From Planococcus plakortidis (GTDB lineage Bacteria; Bacillota; Bacilli; Bacillales_A; Planococcaceae), in assembly GCF_001687605.2 (NCBI RefSeq), contig NZ_CP016539.2, forward strand, positions 1,270,501-1,334,500: a DNA stretch of 64,000 nucleotides, given 5' to 3'. Numbering within the stretch: position 1 is the stretch's first letter; every line of letters starts with the position of its first letter. The notes beneath the pieces were generated by a model. It made no database searches. It was not told where the DNA came from and worked only from the letters and a program-made list of their open reading frames with translations. Positions 19,119 through 27,287 of this stretch are shown one piece after another. The translations under genes were made by a program, and so were the position numbers.

Positions 19119-19928
19119 ATGGGAAAAAATAAAAATACCTATTCAAAACCTGATTATAATGAATCCCAATACAACGGCGAATACTATACGCAAGGCGGCA
19201 AGTACAACGACCAAGGCGGACAGTATGAACAAAGCCAATTTGTACCGCAATCGTACGGATCATCGAGCCGCTATGACGATTTATACGATTATGAAGAATC
19301 GAACGGCGGATCCGGCTTCTTGACAGGCATGATCGTCGGCGGCTTGGTCGGGGCAGCAGCGGCCTTGTTCTTCGCTCCTAAAGCAGGGAAAGAACTTCAG
19401 GCTGACTTGAAGACGCAAGCCACCACGTTCAAGGAAAAAGCACAGCAGTCCAAAGAATCCGGCGATTCGACGGACAACCCTGGTTTCACGCAGCAATTGA
19501 AAGAGCAATCGACGAAAGTAGTTGATAAGGTTAAGAGCATGAAAGGCAGTAGCTCACCGATGGATGATGGAACTGCTTCATCCGAAGGCGAAGAAAGCGT
19601 GGAGTTGTTGGAAACCGTCCAAAACAAAACCGCTAACGGCGACAAAGCAGGAAACGATGCATTCACATCTACAGCGAACGCCTTGAAAGAAGCGGTCGAA
19701 GAAGTGAAGGAAGAAAACAAATCAAGCCATAACGATTCGAAAACATCAGCAGGCACGAATGCTTCTGCAAGCCTGCAAAGTTCGGCTGATTCAAAATCTT
19801 CCTCTAGCGCTAAAGGTTCTTCGGCATCACAAGGATCTTCAACTTCAAAAGGGTCTTCGAATTCCCAAGGGTCTTCAAATACAAAAGGATCTTCAAATTC
19901 ACAAAGCAATCAGAACAAAAAGAATTAA
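19119..19928 (+). CDS. ytxH: YtxH-domain protein with serine-rich tail
   Basis: 269 residues. After a Tyr/Gln-rich start comes the YtxH hydrophobic segment (FLTGMIVGGLVGAAAALFFA), then KAGKEL and coiled-coil-forming charged sequence. The last 60 residues are low complexity: repeated S-S-x-S-K/Q-G units encoded by an imperfect 18-base tandem repeat near 19800-19910. Bacillus YtxH is about half this length (recalled), so the tail is an extension. Stress-operon context; function unknown. ATG 19119 is chosen over 19104 because TGGAGG lies between them. Confidence 0.85.
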   Translation: MGKNKNTYSKPDYNESQYNGEYYTQGGKYNDQGGQYEQSQFVPQSYGSSSRYDDLYDYEESNGGSGFLTGMIVGGLVGAAAALFFAPKAGKELQADLKTQATTFKEKAQQSKESGDSTDNPGFTQQLKEQSTKVVDKVKSMKGSSSPMDDGTASSEGEESVELLETVQNKTANGDKAGNDAFTSTANALKEAVEEVKEENKSSHNDSKTSAGTNASASLQSSADSKSSSSAKGSSASQGSSTSKGSSNSQGSSNTKGSSNSQSNQNKKN

Positions 19929-19945
19929 TTTTGGGAGCGGTTGAA

Positions 19946-20275
19946 ATGGAAAACTTTGTACATGTGAGGAACTTGGATGAGCTTAAGCAAGCGGTGGGCC
20001 GTGAACAGCATTATTGGCTGTTCAAGCATAGCAGCACTTGTCCGGTCTCAGCAGGCGCATGGAAAGAGTATTCAGAGTATGCATCATTGCATCCCCATCA
20101 ATTATTCCTTTATCTTGTCGTCCAGGAAGACAGAGAGCTTTCGGCGTCAATCGAGGAAATAACAGGGATTCGCCATGAATCCCCTCAACTCTTCCATTTT
20201 GCCAGCGAGCAAGTCGACTGGCATGCGAGCCATAACAAGATCAAAAGCAAAGCGATGAAGGAATTCATTGCTTAG
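19946..20275 (+). CDS. brxC: Monothiol bacilliredoxin BrxC (YtxJ)
   Basis: 110 codons including stop, encoding 109 residues of the YtxJ/BrxC family with a single cysteine, C32, in KHSSTCPVSAGAW. BrxC removes bacillithiol from S-bacillithiolated proteins during disulfide stress. The single Cys with T-C-P-V-S is characteristic. ATG 19946 is selected because the GGGAG ribosome-binding sequence then fits. Third gene of the sigma-B operon, closing the unit before a strong terminator. Confidence 0.9.
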   Translation: MENFVHVRNLDELKQAVGREQHYWLFKHSSTCPVSAGAWKEYSEYASLHPHQLFLYLVVQEDRELSASIEEITGIRHESPQLFHFASEQVDWHASHNKIKSKAMKEFIA

Positions 20276-20297
20276 CTTCCAATGCCTGACCAACGAA

Positions 20298-20325
20298 AAC
20301 GGATGGAATGATTCCATCCGTTTTT
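20298..20325 (+). terminator. Intrinsic terminator after brxC
   Basis: AACGGATGGAAT-G-ATTCCATCCGTT followed by TTT. Confidence 0.88.
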
Positions 20326-20395
20326 CTATGGAAAAAGAATTAATTCTGCAACAATATCCCGTGCTACTAGTGGCTTTGCGATGGGATCTTCACAA

Positions 20396-20485
20396 TGAAA
20401 ACGCTTTAGCGCGTTGAATCGCTAAACATAATTCGTGACTTTCCTGAATAGTTTGCTTATAATGGTCATATCGTGTTAATATGAC
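20396..20485 (+). promoter_or_regulatory. aroA upstream region: cre-like site and two inverted repeats around the promoter
   Basis: TGAAAACGCTTTAG (20396-20409) matches the cre consensus TGWAANCGNTNWCA at 12 of 14 positions. TTTAGCG (20405-20411) and CGCTAAA (20420-20426) form a 7-base inverted repeat. A TATAAT hexamer is at 20457-20462, and GTCATAT (20465-20471) with ATATGAC (20479-20485) forms a second inverted repeat just downstream of it. Binding factors are unproven. Confidence 0.45.
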
Positions 20486-20524
20486 ACCTATTAAAAGCGT
20501 CACTCTTGAAAGGGGAAGTGGAGA

Positions 20525-21610
20525 ATGAGTCATACAGAATTGGAACAGCTTAGAGAACAAGTGGATGCAGTGAACCTGCAAATTCTTTCTCTTATCAACG
20601 AGAGAGCTTCCGTGATCCAGGAGATCGGGAAAATCAAGGAAAAGCAAGGCGCTACAAAGTACGATCCATTACGCGAGCGCCATATGCTGAACCTATTGAA
20701 AGAAAATAACAATGGTCCGCTCGACCAAAAGACAGTCGACCATATTTTCAAGGAAATCTTCAAATCCGCACTTGATATGCAAGAAGAGGATAGCCGGAAA
20801 GCACTTCTTGTTTCCCGCAAGAAAAAGGCGGAAGACACAATCGTTTCCGTCAATGGCGAGAACATTGGCGAAGGCGCACCATCATTCATCTTCGGCCCGT
20901 GTGCTGTTGAGTCTCAAGAGCAAGTCGATCAAGTAGCACAAGCCATCAGCGACAAAGGGTTAAAATTGATCCGGGGCGGGGCATACAAGCCGCGTACATC
21001 GCCATATGATTTCCAGGGCCTAGGATTAGAAGGCTTGAAGATGCTGAAAAAAGCAGCTGATCAATACAGACTTGGTGTCGTGACGGAAATCGTGACGCCA
21101 CATCACTTGGAAGAAGCATTGGATTACCTGGATGTCGTTCAAGTAGGCGCACGCAATATGCAGAACTTCGAGCTATTAAAAGCTGTTGGGCAGATCAACA
21201 AACCGGTGCTATTGAAGCGCGGCATGTCTGCGACGGTCGATGAGTTCATCAAGGCAGCTGAGTACATCATCGCTAACGGAAATGACCAGATCATCCTTTG
21301 CGAGCGTGGAATCCGCACATACGAAAAAGCGACGCGCAACACACTTGATATTTCCGCAGTGCCGATCTTGAAACAGGAAACGCATTTGCCGGTATTCGTA
21401 GATGTAACACATTCTACTGGCCGCCGCGACTTGTTATTGCCTGCTGCCAAAGCGGCAATCGCTATCGGAGCTGATGGGGTGATGGCTGAGGTCCACCCGG
21501 ATCCTGCAGTCGCACTTTCTGACGCACAGCAGCAAATGAGCTTGCCGCAATTCGATGAATACTACGATTCATTGATGAAGTTCATGAAGCAGTATGAATT
21601 GAAAGTATAA
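20525..21610 (+). CDS. aroA: Bifunctional chorismate mutase / DAHP synthase
   Basis: 361 residues. N-terminal AroQ-type chorismate mutase domain (about 1-90) fused to a KDO8P-type DAHP synthase (about 105-355). Signatures: [26 protein letters not shown], and [17 protein letters not shown]. The enzyme condenses phosphoenolpyruvate and erythrose-4-phosphate, starting aromatic amino acid synthesis; the mutase domain provides chorismate or prephenate feedback. Located just upstream of ccpA as in B. subtilis, but a terminator and a separate promoter intervene. Symbol follows B. subtilis usage (also called aroG). Confidence 0.95.
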   Translation: MSHTELEQLREQVDAVNLQILSLINERASVIQEIGKIKEKQGATKYDPLRERHMLNLLKENNNGPLDQKTVDHIFKEIFKSALDMQEEDSRKALLVSRKKKAEDTIVSVNGENIGEGAPSFIFGPCAVESQEQVDQVAQAISDKGLKLIRGGAYKPRTSPYDFQGLGLEGLKMLKKAADQYRLGVVTEIVTPHHLEEALDYLDVVQVGARNMQNFELLKAVGQINKPVLLKRGMSATVDEFIKAAEYIIANGNDQIILCERGIRTYEKATRNTLDISAVPILKQETHLPVFVDVTHSTGRRDLLLPAAKAAIAIGADGVMAEVHPDPAVALSDAQQQMSLPQFDEYYDSLMKFMKQYELKV

Positions 21611-21615
21611 GCAAG

Positions 21616-21639
21616 AGCCGGACTCGTTCCGGCTTTTTT
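21616..21639 (+). terminator. Intrinsic terminator after aroA
   Basis: AGCCGGA-CTCGT-TCCGGCT followed by TTTTT. Confidence 0.88.
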
Positions 21640-21746
21640 ATTTTTTATAGAGGAGTAGCAGCGGGGAAAGAATGTGGAATCAGGCCCAAAAGATGGACAG
21701 TTTCATGAACTTTCCCCATAAGCGTTACTGCAATACATAATAAGAG

Positions 21747-21776
21747 TTGATATTCATAAAGCGGTTATCGTATCAT
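21747..21776 (+). promoter_or_regulatory. ccpA promoter with a weak cre-like core in the spacer
   Basis: TTGATA (21747-21752), 18-base spacer, TATCAT (21771-21776). The spacer holds AAAGCGGTTA, which fits the 10-base core of cre although the outer positions do not match, so autoregulation is only a possibility. Confidence 0.5.
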
Positions 21777-21807
21777 TGAATGAAAGAATGGAACAGGAGG
21801 GCGCAAA

Positions 21808-22803
21808 ATGACCGTTACGATTTATGATGTGGCACGCGAGGCAAATGTTTCCATGGCTACCGTCTCCCGGGTAGTGAATGGCAACCAAAATGTAAAACCG
21901 GCCACAAGAAAAAAAGTACTGAAAGTGATCGAAGAACTCGGCTATCGTCCGAATGCCGTAGCTCGTGGGTTGGCGAGCAAGAAAACAACAACGGTCGGCG
22001 TCGTATTACCGGATATATCCAATAGTACGTATTCTGAACTGGCACGGGGCATCGAAGATATCGCAACGATGTACCGCTATAACATCATCCTGTCCAATTC
22101 CGACCAGAATCCAAACAAGGAGCTTCAATTGCTCGAAACCATGCTCGGCAAGCAAGTGGATGGCATTGTTTTCATGAGCGATGTCATTTCGGATGAATTG
22201 CGCAAGGAGATGGAACGTTCCCCTACGCCGATCGTCTTGGCGGGGTCCATCGATGATACAGCATCGATCGCTTCCGTTAACATCGATTATTATGCCGCTG
22301 CTTATGAAGCGGTCAAAAAACTCATCGACAGCGGGCATAAGAAAATTGCTTATATTTCTGGCCCTCTATCGTCCGAGATCAACCGTGAACATAAACTGAA
22401 AGCCTATCAGGACGCATTGCAGGAAGCGGGTCTGGGGTATGATGAACACCTGGTCATCGAATGCAATAACACCTATGAAGAAGGGCTGGAAGCCGTAAGT
22501 GAACTGGAAGCGATCGAACCGACAGCTTATTTCGTCAGCAACGATGAAATGTCGATAGGGGTCATCCATGCTGTGGAAGCTAGCGGGAAGCGCATCCCTG
22601 AAGATGTGGAAATCATCACTTACGAAAACTCGAAACTCGCACGCATGGCCCGTCCGATGCTGACGGCAGTAGCATTGCCGCTTTACGATATCGGCGCAGT
22701 GTCGATGCGCTTGTTGACAAAATATATGAACAATGAGGAAATTGAAGAAAATCAGGTCGTGCTCCCGTACCGCCTGGAAGAACGCCAGTCGACCAAACAC
22801 TGA
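21808..22803 (+). CDS. ccpA: Catabolite control protein A
   Basis: 331 residues. LacI/GalR regulator: N-terminal HTH and hinge helix ([20 protein letters not shown], then [14 protein letters not shown]) and a periplasmic-binding-like core with [12 protein letters not shown]. CcpA binds cre sites with HPr-Ser46-P and governs carbon catabolite repression. The full-length core and HPr-facing region look intact. CAGGAGGGCG precedes the ATG. B. subtilis has motPS between ccpA and acuC; here acuC converges directly. Confidence 0.97.
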   Translation: MTVTIYDVAREANVSMATVSRVVNGNQNVKPATRKKVLKVIEELGYRPNAVARGLASKKTTTVGVVLPDISNSTYSELARGIEDIATMYRYNIILSNSDQNPNKELQLLETMLGKQVDGIVFMSDVISDELRKEMERSPTPIVLAGSIDDTASIASVNIDYYAAAYEAVKKLIDSGHKKIAYISGPLSSEINREHKLKAYQDALQEAGLGYDEHLVIECNNTYEEGLEAVSELEAIEPTAYFVSNDEMSIGVIHAVEASGKRIPEDVEIITYENSKLARMARPMLTAVALPLYDIGAVSMRLLTKYMNNEEIEENQVVLPYRLEERQSTKH

Positions 22804-22834
22804 TAACCGCTATGGGCAAACCATGTCCAGCAGG

Positions 22835-22886
22835 AAAACCGCCCTTGCTTCAGGATTGAGTTCAATCCCGTCGCAAGGGCGGTTTT
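22835..22886. terminator. Nested bidirectional terminator between ccpA and acuC
   Basis: AAAACCGCCCTTGC and GCAAGGGCGGTTTT enclose an inner GGATTGA-GT-TCAATCC hairpin. The poly-A and poly-T arms allow termination from both sides. Confidence 0.9.
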
Positions 22887-22928
22887 ATGATGCAAACTGC
22901 GGAATATTCCGACTAAATAAGTTGTCGT

Positions 22929-24083
22929 TTATTGATTGCGGATCATGTATAGTGCCTTATCCAGCATTTGTTGGTTTTTTTCGGTGATTTCCGCTTTTCT
23001 TGGAATCGGTTTGTACATGTTTTCCGGATCTTCCCATGTCTCGATCAAAGGGACGGGCGATTCCGGTTGCCAGCGCTTCAGCCATGCTTCCGGCAATTTC
23101 CCGTGAGGCAGTGGATAGTTGTTCATTTCCATCCATAGAAGCGACCAGGCGCGTGGCACGACCCGCCAAATATCATAACCGCCACCGCCGACAGCGATCC
23201 ACTTGCCCTCGCAGAACTCATGCGCCAGTTCATGGGCGATCTTCGGGATTTCACGGTAAATTTCCATCGTGCTGCTCAGGTGTGTCAAGGGATCCAGATA
23301 ATGTGCATCGGCGCCATTTTGGCTTAAAATGACATCCGGTTTGAAATGTTCAACAATCTCACGCATTGCGGTCCGGTAGATATCCAGGAACGATTCATCT
23401 TCCGTGAATGCATCAATCGGGAAGTTGAATGAAGTGCCGTAGCCTTGGCCACTGCCACGCTCATTGATATTGCCTGTGCCAGGGAATAAGTAGCGGCCCG
23501 TTTCGTGGATCGACACCGTACATACTTCGGGGTCGTCATAAAAACACCATTGCACCCCGTCACCGTGATGCGCATCCGTATCGATATACAGGACACGCGC
23601 GTTGTATTTTTCCTTTAGATAATGGATGGCGACCGAACTGTCGTTATAGATGCAGAAGCCCGAGGCCTTTCCGCGGAAACCGTGATGGAGGCCGCCGCCA
23701 AGATTCAAGGCATGTTCGGCTTTGCCTTCCATCACTTGATCGACTGCGGTCAGTGTGCCGCCGACCAAGCGGGCACTCGCCTCGTGCATATTTTCGAAAA
23801 TCGGCGTATCGTCCGTCCCGATGCCATAGCCTTCTCCTGCTTCCGGCGTGATTTCGCCTCGGCTCGCTTTTTTGACGATATCGATATAGCGCTGGTCATG
23901 TGCCAGCAGTAATTCTTCATCCGTTGCAGTCCGTGCGGGCACGATCAATTCCTCTGGAAGGGCGTCCATTTCCCTGAGTAAATCGATCGTTAGGATAAGG
24001 CGTTTTTGGTTGAACGGATGCGTTTCAGAAAATTTATACCCCAATTGATCTTCTGAATAGATGAAGACGGCGTGCTTTTTCAT
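22929..24083 (-). CDS. acuC: Acetoin utilization protein AcuC (class I/II HDAC-like deacetylase)
   Basis: 384 residues from ATG 24083. HDAC-fold zinc deacetylase: LNLGGGLHHGFRGKASGFCI, DTDAHHGDGVQW and LSQNGADAHYLDPLTHL carry the active-site His and metal-binding Asp/His residues. In B. subtilis AcuC removes the inhibitory acetyl group from acetyl-CoA synthetase AcsA. The start overlaps the acuB stop as ATGA, favouring 24083 over the longer ATG 24104. Last gene of acuABC, transcribed away from acsA. Confidence 0.94.
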   Translation of the reverse strand: MKKHAVFIYSEDQLGYKFSETHPFNQKRLILTIDLLREMDALPEELIVPARTATDEELLLAHDQRYIDIVKKASRGEITPEAGEGYGIGTDDTPIFENMHEASARLVGGTLTAVDQVMEGKAEHALNLGGGLHHGFRGKASGFCIYNDSSVAIHYLKEKYNARVLYIDTDAHHGDGVQWCFYDDPEVCTVSIHETGRYLFPGTGNINERGSGQGYGTSFNFPIDAFTEDESFLDIYRTAMREIVEHFKPDVILSQNGADAHYLDPLTHLSSTMEIYREIPKIAHELAHEFCEGKWIAVGGGGYDIWRVVPRAWSLLWMEMNNYPLPHGKLPEAWLKRWQPESPVPLIETWEDPENMYKPIPRKAEITEKNQQMLDKALYMIRNQ

Positions 24084-24718
24084 TCCTGCATAAGATTCGG
24101 CCATAGGACATCGAAACCTTCTTTGCGCAAATCTTCAATGATGGAAATGGGGTTCATCGTCTTGATGCGGAACGCTAAAATCTTATTGGAATTGTCTTCC
24201 CGGTCCGGGTAGACAAGGACACTCAATACATTGACCTTGTGCTCATAGAACACTTTGCTCACTTCGTAGAGTGCGCCTGAACGGTTTGGCACTTTGATTT
24301 CGATTTGGGATCCGGGCTGATGCGCACCGGTCAATTCGATATAGGTATAGAGCAGGTCGGTTTCGGTCAGGAAGCCGACGAGTTCATTTTGGCTGACGAC
24401 CGGCAGGCAGCCGATTTTATTCTCATAGAATACCAAAGCGATCTCTTCGACGAAATCCAGCGGATGGGCTATGATCGGATTTGCTGTCATGATTTCCGAA
24501 ACTTTCTTCTCGTAAGGATTCACTTTTGGCGTCACCGTAAACATGGAAGGCAACGCGTCTTTCAAATCGCGGTCGGTTACGATCCCGACGACTTTCCCGT
24601 CATCAACGATGGGGGCGTGGCGGATCCGTTTTTCCTCGAACAGATCCAGCACATCCTGTACGGTCTGGTCTGAGCGCAATGTGAAAACATCCTTTTTCAT
24701 GATTTCTTCTACTAACAT
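24080..24718 (-). CDS. acuB: Acetoin utilization protein AcuB (CBS-ACT)
   Basis: 212 residues. Two N-terminal CBS motifs (MKKDVFTLRSDQTVQDVLDL and MTANPIIAHPLDFVEEIALV) form a Bateman adenine-nucleotide-sensing module, followed by an ACT domain (about residues 140-205, EIKVPNRSGALYEVSKVF). Role in the acuABC system is thought to be regulatory, but its target is not established. Preceded by AAGGGGTGC and located between acuA and acuC, coupled to acuC by a 4-base overlap. Confidence 0.93.
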   Translation of the reverse strand: MLVEEIMKKDVFTLRSDQTVQDVLDLFEEKRIRHAPIVDDGKVVGIVTDRDLKDALPSMFTVTPKVNPYEKKVSEIMTANPIIAHPLDFVEEIALVFYENKIGCLPVVSQNELVGFLTETDLLYTYIELTGAHQPGSQIEIKVPNRSGALYEVSKVFYEHKVNVLSVLVYPDREDNSNKILAFRIKTMNPISIIEDLRKEGFDVLWPNLMQE

Positions 24719-24737
24719 ATAAGCACCCCTTCAGTAA

Positions 24738-25370
24738 TCAGTACATGTAGCGGTTCATGAAACGCAGCTGGTCGAATTTTTGGATCGACTCGGTATCGAC
24801 GCGGGAACCGATGCGCGCCATCAGCGTATTGGCCGGATGGGAGCTGATTTCGGGATCATCCGTCGCGAAATATTCCAGCCCTCCAGCTTGCATCATCTTT
24901 TCCATTATCTTGCGGTATTCCCAAACATTCAGCCCGGTGCCCTTTAAATCCCAATGCCAATAATATTCTGTCGTGATGACGATAAAGTCATTGAAGGCAT
25001 CGTCCATCATCGATACTTGGAGCAAGGCTTTGCCGACGCCGGCACCACGGTATTTCGGGATGACTTCGATTGCCCCAAGCTCAATCAAGTTATCCATTTT
25101 CCCCTCGGACCACCGTTCAAGAGGATCCGGGTAGAGATATGTTACATAACCGACAATGGTATTCCGGTCGCGTGCAATCAGAATGCGCCCTTCCGGCAAA
25201 TCCGCAATTTCCGTAATGGCTTTATGCTGCTGTTCCGGTGGGCGGAAAGCGACCAAGCCCTCGTGGAAGTCAAGCTCTTTCAATTCCTTGGAGGGGACTG
25301 GGCCTTCGATGATGAGGGGCCCGTGTTTCGTTTTCAATTCCATCGCATTGTACGTCTTCTTATGTTCCAT
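24738..25370 (-). CDS. acuA: AcuA, protein N-acetyltransferase acting on acetyl-CoA synthetase
   Basis: 210 residues, GNAT fold. The N-terminus MEHKKTYNAMELKT and the blocks IVGYVTYLYPDPLERWSEG, IELGAIEVIPKYRGAGVGKA and TTEYYWHWDLKG match the AcuA family; the R/Q-x-x-G-x-G/A acetyl-CoA loop is RGAGVGKA. AcuA acetylates and so inactivates AcsA. ATG 25370 is chosen because GGCGGTGA is just upstream and the N-terminus equals that of B. subtilis AcuA. Divergent from acsA. Confidence 0.94.
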   Translation of the reverse strand: MEHKKTYNAMELKTKHGPLIIEGPVPSKELKELDFHEGLVAFRPPEQQHKAITEIADLPEGRILIARDRNTIVGYVTYLYPDPLERWSEGKMDNLIELGAIEVIPKYRGAGVGKALLQVSMMDDAFNDFIVITTEYYWHWDLKGTGLNVWEYRKIMEKMMQAGGLEYFATDDPEISSHPANTLMARIGSRVDTESIQKFDQLRFMNRYMY

Positions 25371-25536
25371 CATTTCACCGCCTGTGGTTGCAATTAGCTT
25401 CATTATACATGAAGGGCATCCGGAAAAGAAAGTTGCTTGGGTAAATACACCGTATTTTCTAAAGAATTAAAATTATTAGCATTTCCCTTCCAGGTTGATG
25501 TAGAATATAGAGAAACAAAGGGAAAGGGTGATTTAT
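25371..25536. promoter_or_regulatory. Divergent acuABC/acsA control region
   Basis: A minus-strand TATAAT lies at 25407-25402, with a weak -35 17 bases upstream. For acsA, TAGAAT near 25501-25506 is a possible -10. I see no cre with more than a partial match, although the B. subtilis counterpart is CcpA-controlled. A CodY-like 15-mer (25453-25467) fits AATTTTCWGAAAATT at 11 of 15 positions. Confidence 0.4.
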
Positions 25537-27252
25537 GTGAAAGTGGAAGCGTTACCAGCAAAACCAGGGGAGCATCATTTACATAATTACGAAGAGCAGT
25601 CGGCGAGTTTCGATTGGTCGGAAGTTGAAAAAGAGTTCAGCTGGTCCAAAACCGGTAAAATCAATATGGCCCATGAGGCGATTGACCGTCATGCTGAATC
25701 GGACCGCAAGAACAAAGTCGCTCTCTATTATAAAGACCAGCATCGCCATGAGACCTACACATTCTATGAGATGAAACGCATGACCAATCGTGCGGCGAAT
25801 TTGTTGAAATCACATTCCGACTTGGAAAAAGGCGACCGCATCTTCATTTTCATGCCGCGTTCGCCTGAACTGTATTTCCTCATGTTCGGGGCTTTGAAGA
25901 TGGGCCTGATCGTCGGGCCGTTATTTGAAGCATTCATGGAAGGGGCCATCTATGACCGCCTGGACGATAGTGATGCGAAATCGATCATCACCACACCGGA
26001 ATTGCTTCCGCGTATCCCGAAAGACCGCCTTCCGAATCTGAAGACGATCTTCATTGTCGGAGAGGAAGGGGAAAGTGAAGGCCATATCGATGTGCTGAAG
26101 CATCTACACTCCTGCTCAGATAAATTCGATGTTGAATGGCTCGATAAAGAAGACGGATTGGTGCTTCATTATACGTCGGGATCTACCGGGAAGCCGAAAG
26201 GCGTGCTGCATGCACAATATGCGATGGTGCAACAATACCAGACCGGCAAATGGGTGCTTGATTTCCAGGAGCAGGATATCTATTGGTGCACCGCCGACCC
26301 TGGTTGGGTGACAGGGACAGCTTACGGCGTGTTCTCCCCGTGGCTGAATGGTGTCACTACGGTCATACTAGGGGGGCGTTTTTCACCTGATGCTTGGTAT
26401 CAAGCGATCGAAGATTTCGGCGTCACAATCTGGTACAGTGCGCCGACTGCGTTCCGTATGCTGATGGGGGCAGGCGATGCACTGGTGAAAGAATATGATT
26501 TATCGACATTGCGCCATGTGCTGTCTGTCGGCGAGCCGCTTAACCCGGAAGTCGTCAAATGGGGAGCGCAAGTGTTCGATAAACGCATCCACGATACGTG
26601 GTGGATGACGGAAACAGGCGCGCAAGTCATCTGCAATTACCCTTCGATGGCGATTAAGCCTGGTTCGATGGGCAAGCCTGTTCCGGGCGTCAAAGCGGCG
26701 ATCGTCGATGATCAAGGCAATGAGCTGCCACCTAACCAAATGGGCAACCTGGCAATCAAAAAAGGCTGGCCATCCATGATGCGCCAAATCTGGAACAATC
26801 CGCAGAAGTACGATTCCTACTTCTTGAATGACGAGTGGTATGTATCCGGTGACTCGGCCTATATGGACGAAGACGGATATTTCTGGTTCCAGGGAAGAGT
26901 CGATGATGTCATCATGACTTCAGGCGAACGCGTCGGCCCGTTCGAAGTGGAAAGCAAGCTGCTCGAGCATCCGGCAGTCGCAGAAGCGGGGGTCATCGGT
27001 AAGCCCGATCCTGTGCGCGGGGAAATCATCAAGGCATTTGTCGCGCTGGTAGAAGGCCAAGAGCCTTCCGATGAGCTGATCGAAGACATCCGGCAATTCG
27101 TCAAGAAAGAATTGGCCGCACACGCAGCGCCGCGTGAAATCGAATTCAAAGACAAGCTGCCGAAAACACGGAGCGGTAAAATCATGCGCCGTGTCCTGAA
27201 AGCTTGGGAGTTGGATTTGCCGACTGGCGACTTGTCCACCATGGAAGACTAA
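25537..27252 (+). CDS. acsA: Acetyl-CoA synthetase (AMP-forming)
   Basis: 571 residues. Adenylate-forming enzyme converting acetate, ATP and CoA to acetyl-CoA. P-loop-like YTSGSTGKPKGVLH, WWMTETGAQ and the hinge/catalytic C-terminal KTRSGKIMRR, whose lysine is the AcuA acetylation site in homologues, are all present. The start is GTG 25537 (protein MKVEALPAKPGEHHLHNYEE), 5 bases after GGGTGA. Divergent from acuABC, forming an acetylation-deacetylation control circuit. Shares a terminator with the converging pbp gene. Confidence 0.95.
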   Translation: MKVEALPAKPGEHHLHNYEEQSASFDWSEVEKEFSWSKTGKINMAHEAIDRHAESDRKNKVALYYKDQHRHETYTFYEMKRMTNRAANLLKSHSDLEKGDRIFIFMPRSPELYFLMFGALKMGLIVGPLFEAFMEGAIYDRLDDSDAKSIITTPELLPRIPKDRLPNLKTIFIVGEEGESEGHIDVLKHLHSCSDKFDVEWLDKEDGLVLHYTSGSTGKPKGVLHAQYAMVQQYQTGKWVLDFQEQDIYWCTADPGWVTGTAYGVFSPWLNGVTTVILGGRFSPDAWYQAIEDFGVTIWYSAPTAFRMLMGAGDALVKEYDLSTLRHVLSVGEPLNPEVVKWGAQVFDKRIHDTWWMTETGAQVICNYPSMAIKPGSMGKPVPGVKAAIVDDQGNELPPNQMGNLAIKKGWPSMMRQIWNNPQKYDSYFLNDEWYVSGDSAYMDEDGYFWFQGRVDDVIMTSGERVGPFEVESKLLEHPAVAEAGVIGKPDPVRGEIIKAFVALVEGQEPSDELIEDIRQFVKKELAAHAAPREIEFKDKLPKTRSGKIMRRVLKAWELDLPTGDLSTMED

Positions 27253-27254
27253 AA

Positions 27255-27285
27255 AAAGCCCCTCTGCATTTAGCAGAGGGGCTTT
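27255..27285. terminator. Bidirectional terminator between acsA and PBP1A
   Basis: AAAGCCCCTCTGC-ATTTA-GCAGAGGGGCTTT, with poly-A upstream. Confidence 0.9.
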
Positions 27286-27287
27286 CG

